Assembly: GCA_023678885.1 (NCBI GenBank)
Contig: CM042979.1
Span: 24,418,981-24,482,980, forward strand
Direction of reading: 5' to 3'
From: Pogostemon cablin
Lineage: Eukaryota > Streptophyta > Magnoliopsida > Lamiales > Lamiaceae
DNA: 64,000 nucleotides
Of this stretch, positions 57,204 through 64,000 are shown piece after piece. Each line of letters starts with the position of its first letter. Within the stretch, counting starts at the first letter, position 1. A model generated the notes under the pieces. That model was not told the origin of the DNA. It worked only from the letters and a program-made list of their open reading frames with translations, and searched no databases. Both the position numbers and the translations under genes were made by a program.

Positions 57204-57485
57204 ACCCTTCTAAGCTTCCATACTGAGTGTTCTTCAATCCCTACATACTTCAAACTTCAATACGAATCATTAGGTACCAACTAGAGCACAACTTCATCAA
57301 AAATTGTTCCACAAAATATCATTCATGAGTAACTCCATAAAAGAAAACACAACCAAAACACACTAAACATTAGGCAAGTTGTAAAAAATTGTCACATCAA
57401 AATCGATTAAAATTTTAAATATGGCGCAAAAACCAACTCTCCTAACAACCATCACAAAGAAAAGATTATACTATCGGTACTTATT

Positions 57486-57517
57486 GAGGTAAGTACATCA
57501 CACCCCCCCCAAACTTA
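57486..57517 (-). promoter_or_regulatory. Second (central) polypurine-like tract of A
   Basis: The minus strand reads TAAGTTTGGGGGGGG followed by TGTGATGTACTTACCTC. The tract resembles the 3' PPT and is followed by TGTGATG, similar to the LTR start TGATGAG. Element D has the same arrangement, and C has a similar tract near 47210. The role as an internal plus-strand primer is inferred. Confidence 0.55.
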
Positions 57518-57628
57518 GTAGAAACCATAGGTGAAACTAAGTTTGTAAAGAGATGTAATTGCCGATAAGTAAGCACTTTAAATATAAAAATTTTTTACTC
57601 ACACGAAAGAAATAAAATAATAAAACGG

Positions 57629-57676
57629 GAGGGAAAGCCCCCAACAGGCGCTCATGTTTAACGTCGGAGAGTCACG
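57629..57676 (-). promoter_or_regulatory. Conserved non-coding block after integrase
   Basis: The minus strand carries GTGACTCTCCGACGTTAAAC and ATGAGCGCCTGTTGGGGGC. Related blocks follow the coding region in D (near 35415) and occur in C (near 47390, GACGTTAAAC with GATGGGAGGCAACTC). Confidence 0.6.
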
Positions 57677-57687
57677 ACGATACCAAA

Positions 57688-58990
57688 TCAGATCAAGGTA
57701 TCCAAAAAGATGACACAAACATCATCCGGCGACTTGTAATGCTTCAAGCGATGTCCATTCGCCGCAAAAATGTCTCCATCCTTGTCAATGAGCTCAAAAC
57801 TCCCCCCTCCTAAGACTCGATGAATCATGAACGGTCCCGTCCACTTCGACTTCAACTTGCCTGCAAAAAACTTTAAACAAGAGTTAAATAGTAATACCTC
57901 ATCTCCTTGCTTGAACTCCTTGTACGAGATCTTCGAATCATGCCACCTCTTAATCCTTTCCTTATAGATCTCTGAATTCTTGTACGCACGACTCCGAAAC
58001 TCATCCAAAAGATTGATGTGAGTAATCCTCAACTCCTTCACATCCTTGAGAGTCAAGTTCAAGCTTCGCAAAGCCCAAAACGCTTTGTGTTGAATCTCTA
58101 CAGGTAAGTGGCATGGCTTCCCATAGACAATCTGATACGGTGACATATCTAACACCATCTTGTACGCGGTCCGGAACCCCCACACGACATCATCGAGCTT
58201 CAAAGCTCAATCCTTTCTATTGGTTCCGACCACCTTCTCCAAAATTTGTTTGACTTGACGGTTAGAGACCTCTGCTTGCCCATTCGCTTGAGGATGATAG
58301 GGTGTAGTAACCCTATGCTTAACACCATACCCTTTAAGCACCTTCTCAAGAAATTTATTGACGAAGTGCGTACCTCCATCACTAACAAGTGCTCTAGGGA
58401 CTCCAAAACGGGTAAAGATATGCTTCTTCAAGAAAGATATAACAGTTTTCGAATCATTCAAGCGAGTAGGAATCGCTTCCACCCACTTAGAAACATAATC
58501 CACCGCAAGTAGAATGTAGAGAAATCCATTAGATGGGGGAACCCATAAAATTGATACCCCACACATCAAAAATCTCGACCACTATGCTTGGCTGAAGCGG
58601 CATCTCGTCTCTCCTACCGATGTTCCCCATGCGTTGACACCTATCGCAAGATGCCACATAGGTTTCACAATCCTTGAACAACGTAGGCCAATAAAGAGCG
58701 GACTGAAGTACTTTGGCTGCTGTCTTTTGAGCGCCGAAGTGCCCCCCGTTAGGTTGTGCATGGCAAAACTCGAAAACACTCTCCATCTCCTTCTCGGGCA
58801 CACACCTACAGATGATAGAATCCTTGCAAATTTTGTACATAAACGGATCATACCATATGAAGGTCTCAACATCCCTTTTGAATTTAGCAAGTTGATATCG
58901 GTTGAGATCCCTTGAAATTTCTCCCACAGTAATATAATTAACATAATCCGCATACCATGGATCAACTCCCTGCGCAGCAACCACACACGC
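57688..58990 (-). pseudogene. Integrase region of element A
   Basis: The HHCC zinc finger (near 58750-58640) precedes the catalytic core. The first core Asp is changed to Asn (GINFMG, 58535-58552). The second Asp (SDGGTHF) and Glu (NGQAEVS) are kept. A frameshift and a TGA lie within it. The C-terminal part (KLKSKWTGPFMIHRV, FELIDKDGDIF) ends with the stop at 57688, as in other Athila-type integrases. Confidence 0.85.
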
Positions 58991-61730
58991 TCGCTCAGCC
59001 CCTTCAACAAACACGGCCATGATCTTTTCATCTGGAAACATTTCCTCAATATACTCAAAAGAATTATCACAATGCACCCTAGTCTCCAACCTCGAAAGGT
59101 GATCCGCCAACACATAATCAGAACCTTTCTTATCCCGGATCTCCATGTCAAACTCTTGAAGTAAAAGAATCCACCTTATTATCCTAGGCTTCGTCTCCTT
59201 CTTTTTCATCAAGTATCGAATCGCTGAATGATCCGTGTACACAATTGTCTTCATGCCAACCAAATACTGATGAAACTTGTCAAATGCGTACACAACCGCT
59301 AAAAACTCCTTTTTAGTCACCGTGTAATTCTTTTGTGCCGCATCGAAAGTCTTACTTGCGTAGTAAATGGCGCAAAACTTCTTATCCTTCAGCTACCCAA
59401 GCACCACTCCAAGTGCTACATCACTTGCATCACACATTAGTACAAACGGTTGAGTCCATTCTGGTGTGATCAAGATAGGTGCAGAAATAAGCGCCTCCTT
59501 CAAAAATTGAAAAGCTGTTAGACAATCTTCATCAAACACAAAAGGAATATCCTTTTCAAGTAAGCGAGATAAGGGCTTAGAGTATTTTGAGAAGTCTTTT
59601 ATGAATCTCCTGTAAAAACCGGCGTGTCCAAGGAAGGACCGCACTCCTCTTTCATTGGTCGGTGGTGGAAGCTTCTCAATTGCCACCACTTTAGCACGAT
59701 CTACCTGCAACCCTTTGGCTGAGACATGATGCCCAAGAACAATCCCATCCTTCACCATGAAGTGGCACTTCTCCCAATTCAAGACAAGATTAGTCACTTG
59801 GCATCTCTTCAAAACAGTAGCTAGGTTAGACAAACAAATATCAAAGGAGGAACCAAAAATAGAAAAATCATCCATGAACACCTCCATGATCTTCTCTATC
59901 AACCTATCGAATATTGCCATCATGCATCTATGAAAAGTAGCAGGCGCATTACATAACCTAAATGGCATTTTCTGAAAAGCAAAGGTCCCGTAGGGGCAAG
60001 TAAAAGTGGTCTTTTCTTGATCCTCGGGGGCAATCATAATTTGGTTGTACCCCGAGTATCCATCCAAGAAATAATAAAACTCATATCCTGCAAGACGATC
60101 TAATATTTGATCCATGAAAGGAAGAGAAAAATGATCCTTACACGTGTTCTCATTCAACTTCCTATAATCTACACATGTACGCCATCTCGTAGGAATCCTT
60201 GTGGCTATCGCTTCTCCATCCTCAGCTTTTACTACAGTCATACCCCCTTTTTAGCAACTACATGCAATGGACTCACATGGGGACTATCACTAATAGGATA
60301 TATGATTCCAGCATCCAACCACGTAAGGATTTGCTTCTTAATCACCTCTTGAATCGTGGGATTAACCCTCCGCTGATTCTGAACACTTGCCTTTGCCTCG
60401 TCTAACAATCTTATCCTATGCATACAATACAAAGGACTAATTCCTTTCAAATCCTCAAGAGACCAACCAATCGCAGATTTATACTTCCTAAGAACATTCA
60501 ATAACTTCTCAAGTTGATCATCATCAAGAGAAGAAGATATAATTACTGGATATTTTTCATTGTTGCCAAGAAAGGCGTACTTCAAGTGTTCCGGCAAAAG
60601 TTTCAACTCCTCTTTCCTCACTTCCATCGGAGAGATCTCGTTATCCAAAGGTGAGTACTTCCTAGCCCACTTGACTTCTTCCACCTTAGTTCTTTCCGAT
60701 TCAAACCTGTCATCACCCAAAGCAAGTAAGTTTTCAAGAAATTCAATACATACCTCATTGGAGAGTCTGTCAAGCTCCGTAGTGGAATAAGTAAGAGACT
60801 CCATCAAACATGTCTCAAGAGGATCCTTTGATAGGATCAGAGACATATCCTCCTTCACAATCTCCTCCACCACGTCAATACTATAACAATGCGACTCCAT
60901 GGGCATCTTCATTGCTTTGTCCAAGTTGAAAAGAACTTTTTCTTTGTCCATTCGCAATCTAAGCTCTCCTTTCTGAACATCAATCATAGCTCCAGCAGTA
61001 GCAAGGAATGGTCTCCCCAAGATTAAAGGGATATTATCCTTGTCTTCTTCCATCTCTAGCACAAGAAAGTCCACAGGAAAGACCAGCTTCTCCACTTTGA
61101 CGAGAACGTCTTCAATTATACCTTTTGGAAACATCATCGACATGTCCGCCAATTGGAGAACCACTATTGTAGTGGTCAACTCCTCAAACCAAGCCTCTGA
61201 AAGATGAACAAAGACATCAAATTGATGCTTGCCCCTAGATCGCACAAAGCTCGCCGTGCCGGCCCCTTTCCGATCTCACATAGAATAGTGAAGCTCCCCG
61301 GATCCTTCATCTTTTGCAGCAGCTTCCTTTGGATGATTGAGCTGCAATTCTCAGATAAATTCACCGTTTCAATTCTGGTTAAGCTCCGCTTCTTCAACAA
61401 TATGTCTTTAAGAAATCGGGCATAGTACGGCATCTCCATGATTGCCTCTAAGAAAGGAATGTTCAAGCTTATTTTGTTCATTATCTCTGAAAACTTCTTG
61501 AACTTCTCTTCCAATCCCTTCTTCACAAGCTTGTAAGGAAACGACGGAGGTATCTTTGTTTTGGGAATCCCCCATTCATCACAATCAACCTTCTCCGCTT
61601 TCTCCTTTTCGGCTCTCAATCGCTTGGCTCTCTCCCACTTTTTCTCAGCTATTATGTCTGTACTTTGCTCATTACAAACCACTAGAGTAGCATCAACATC
61701 ATCGAGAGTGTTCGGAGTAGCAACATGCAA
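57688..61730 (-). pseudogene. pol: Broken pol of element A: protease, RT, RNase H, integrase
   Basis: Protease: ALCDLGASINLMSLFIF (61200-61250), the DLGA form seen in Athila-type elements, and PLILGRPFLATAGA near 61010. RT: FYYFLDGYSGYNQI and active site FMDDFSIFG (about 59870). RNase H: YTDHSAIRYL and DYVLADHLSRLE. Integrase: zinc-binding HAQPNGGHFG with CDRCQ, then GINFMG where catalytic Asp is expected, DYVSKWVEAIPT, SDGGTHF and YHPQANGQAEVS. Frameshifts near 61190, 60240 (G-run) and 58550 (C-run); TAG at 59393-59395; TGA at 58207-58209. It cannot make a working polyprotein. Confidence 0.92.
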
Positions 61731-61741
61731 TTTCTGGTGGG

Positions 61742-62251
61742 GGTCGACCAGGGTTCAACCTGTGGAACAGGTCGAACCAGGCACGTACTGGTCGAACCTT
61801 GCTTTTGGACAACGGCTCTCTTTTTGAATTTAAGGTTCGACCTGGGTTCGACCTATTGAGTAGGTCGAACCACGGGCACCTAGGTCAAACTGGCCTACTG
61901 TACTCCTTCCGCCATCCGGTTCGACCAAGGTTCGACCTATTTGATAGGTCGAACCATGACTGTCATGGTCGAACCATTGCTGCGACAAAACAGAGTACTC
62001 CAAGTGGTGCGGTTTGACCTGGGTTCGACCTATTAGATAGGTCAAACCAAGATTGTCGTGGTCGAACTGTTGCTGTGATAAAACAGAGTGTTCTGAATTG
62101 TGAGGTTCGACCATGGTTCGACCTGTGGAACAGGTCGAACCATCTGCAGTTTGGTCAAACCGATGCTGCAATGCCTCCTGATCGTGTCCAATGTGTTGGT
62201 TCGACCTTCCCTGTATGGTTCGACCTTCAAAGTTGGTCGAACCATGGTCGA
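61742..62251 (-). repeat. GGTTCGACC/GGTCGAACC array between gag and protease
   Basis: About five units of roughly 110 bp, each with forward-forward-reverse-reverse words and spacers like AAACAGAGTGTTCTGAA. Element-sense frames through it give a repeating GSTxxxGRTxVEP-type peptide, but a stop at 61830 separates it from protease. It lies exactly at the gag-pro junction. Confidence 0.88.
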
Positions 62252-62259
62252 ACCGGGCC

Positions 62260-63840
62260 CTAGACATGTCCAAATTTGATTCCGGCCTCATAGGTCCCTC
62301 GTACTGCATTCCCGACCTCAATGTGATGGCATTTCAGGACCTTGGATTCTAATACTTTGAGACGGGACTTTCCCTTCTCAAGAGTTTGAGTAAGCTTGTT
62401 AACACTTCCTGCCATCTCCCCTATCAGCAATGTAAGGTCCTTCACCTGCTTAGATATAACCTCATGGTTTGCATCGATTTTCTTTTCAAGTTTGGCCTCA
62501 AGGCGATTAACTCTTTCATCATTCTTGGCCATATACCTGTTCACAGTATCCTCAAGACCCGGTTTCCCTTCTTCCATCTTAGCACCCGGATCAACACCCA
62601 TCGGAGGTTGAATCGCATTATTCGGATTGCTCTATGAGAACTCCGGCCTCCTAGGCTGTTGATAACCACCAGGGGGACCACGATTATTAAAGTTTCCTCG
62701 ATAGTTCCCTTGATAATTCCAGTTTTCTTGATCTGGATACCTAGTCCCTTGAATACTTTAACCCATGGCATAGTGTGCCTCTTCCAACTCCTCTTGGATT
62801 GGTCCATCATTCTTCAACTCTTGCTGCATGATTGGTACGCGCTGAGATAATTCGCTGATTTGCTTTTGTTGAGATTCAAGTAGCTTGTTGATATTGGACA
62901 AGCTAGAGACGATCTCATCCTCTCTACTTGTTTTAACCATTGCTTGTTCAACCTTAGCTACCTTCCCAAGGACATAAGTACCTCTAACTCTATCAGTTGG
63001 CCAATCCCTCGAATTCATCGAAATATCTTCAAACAACTTTTCGGCCTCTACGGATGACTTTGTAAGCAATGCTCCATTAGAAGAAGCATCCAATAACACT
63101 AGTGAATCACAGTCCAATCCATTGTAGAATATACTGATATATTGAGCTTTAGATAGCCCATGTTGAGGACACTTCCTAAGCATGTCCTTGAATCTATCCC
63201 ATGCTTCATGAAATTTTTCACCTCCACCCATAGCAAATTGGTTAATGTCTTACTTCATCTTAAACACCTTTGAAGGTGGCATGTACCTCTCCAAGAACCT
63301 TAACTTCAGTTGCTCCCAAGTGGTGCACTCAGCTGCGTTGATAGTGTCGTACCAATCTCTCGCCTTTTCAGTAAGTGAGAATTTGAACAAGAGGATCTTC
63401 CTAGCATCTTCATGTTCTCCTGCGTCTTTTTGAGTACTTGCATAGCCCAAGAACTTTTTGAGATGCTGCTGTGGATCCTCGAAAGACCCTCCTGAAAAGG
63501 AGTTCCTTTCTATAATGCTAATAAGAGCGGGATGAAGATCGAAAGCTGAATTAGTTCCCCTCGCTCCTAGAAGCCCAATATTTCTAGCTCCATTGTTTCT
63601 GAAAACCTCTCGGATGGCTAGATTATCCGGATTCGCTGCCATGTTGGCTGTCCTTACTCCCAAATTAACTTCAGTTGTAGCTTCAATCGTCTGCAAATTC
63701 TTCTCGTCAACTTCAACTCCAAAATTCAGAGCTTCAGTTGGATCAATAGTCTTTGCCTTGCTCTTCTTCTTCTTTCTTGACGATGCTCCGATTTCAGGAT
63801 TATAGGGTTCAAGTTCACCTTTCTTTGATCTTGTGAGCAT
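62260..63840 (-). pseudogene. gag: Broken gag of element A
   Basis: ATG 63838-63840 (MLTRSKKGELEPYNPEIG). Capsid-like domain with ARDWYDTINAAE, RFLERYMPPSKVF and FHEAWDRFKDMLRKCP; C-terminal Gly/Asn/Arg-rich part and a coiled coil (LEAKLEKKIDANHEVISK) ending with the stop at 62260. Stops within: TAA 63250-63252, TAA 62758-62760, TAG 62632-62634. Element H has CAA, CAA and TGG there, so all three are transitions. The frame is otherwise constant. Confidence 0.9.
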
Positions 63841-63926
63841 GCACCTAAAAAGAACTAGAATTAAAACAGCAAAACAAGAAAAATAACCCTAATAAACTAG
63901 AAATAACAAAAAGATATTTTAAGCCA

Positions 63927-63944
63927 TCCCCGGCAATGGCGCCA
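63927..63944 (-). promoter_or_regulatory. Primer-binding site of element A (tRNA-Asp type)
   Basis: The plus strand reads TCCCCGGCAATGGCGCCA, one mismatch to plant tRNA-Asp, six bases from the LTR. Confidence 0.92.
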
Positions 63945-63950
63945 AAAACT

Positions 63951-64000
63951 TGATGGGCGTTTTCTCAACACACAACTTTAATCCCCAAGTATGAAGGATA
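63951..64000 (-). mobile_element. 5' LTR of element A (first 50 bp in window)
   Basis: Identical in all 50 visible bases to 51490-51539. The rest lies outside the window. Confidence 0.93.

Larger units (their letters stand above)
51490..64000 (-). mobile_element. Athila-type Ty3/gypsy element A, near complete
   Basis: Minus strand. 3' LTR 51490-53177, PPT 53178-53190, third ORF 54518-56542, integrase to protease 57688-61730, gag 62260-63840, PBS 63927-63944, and the first 50 bp of the 5' LTR (63951-64000), identical to 51490-51539. More than 12.5 kb. It inserted into element B; the expected left duplicate is CTCGC (51485-51489). It is coding-defective. Confidence 0.92.

Noticed and set aside
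61830..62321. A 163-codon frame with GSTxxxGRTxVEP repeats as a real protein
   Set aside because: It is the translated array at the gag-protease junction, closed by a stop before protease. It may be a low-complexity linker but is not called as a gene.

Overview
This window looks like gene-poor, heterochromatic nuclear DNA of a flowering plant, probably a eudicot. I recognise no intact host gene. Nearly everything that can be identified is a transposable element: Athila-type Ty3/gypsy elements whose primer-binding sites match tRNA-Asp, Ty1/copia elements primed by initiator tRNA-Met, one L1-type LINE, solo LTRs, and many small DNA transposons (Stowaway, CACTA, hAT, foldback MITEs). Coding regions are broken by stops and frameshifts. 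Insertion boundaries, however, are often exact, with matching target-site duplications (TSDs) visible.

Layout. 1-5149: 5' part of a minus-strand Athila element (gag, PBS, 5' LTR) whose gag is split by a solo LTR (21-1992). 5150-18400: AT-rich DNA packed with nested MITEs, one CACTA element, one hAT element, a gypsy LTR (about 6565-8040) and tandem repeats. 18420-24578: plus-strand LINE, broken by a solo LTR (22058-23736) and then by a plus-strand Athila-like derivative (D, starting 24579). D is interrupted by a minus-strand Copia element (F, 26687-35057) and by a solo Copia LTR (35609-45306), which itself holds a very young plus-strand Copia element (E2, 36429-44739). 45531-49188: a minus-strand Athila derivative with no gag or pol (C). 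49293-51489: 3' LTR and 3' internal end of another minus-strand Athila-like element (B), into which a large minus-strand Athila element (A, 51490 to beyond 64000) has inserted.

Element A is the most complete. Reading leftward it has 5' LTR, PBS, gag, a repeat array, protease, RT, RNase H, integrase, a conserved non-coding block, a second polypurine-like tract, another repeat array, a third ORF with an apparent 513-bp intron (ATHILA ORF-1/env-like position), PPT and 3' LTR. It is dead as it stands: stops, three frameshifts, and loss of the first integrase catalytic Asp.

The strongest unusual signals are: (1) the spliced third ORF of A; (2) a sequence module of about 110 bp shared in the same orientation by LTRs of both Athila and Copia elements, and missing as a block from the youngest Copia LTRs; (3) clusters of short CG-containing words in both orientations directly upstream of the TATA box in several LTR families, copied also into the interior of A; (4) two Copia elements that share the same coding defects yet moved, one very recently, implying mobilisation in trans, and that carry unrelated 5' leaders. 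All comparisons were made by eye.
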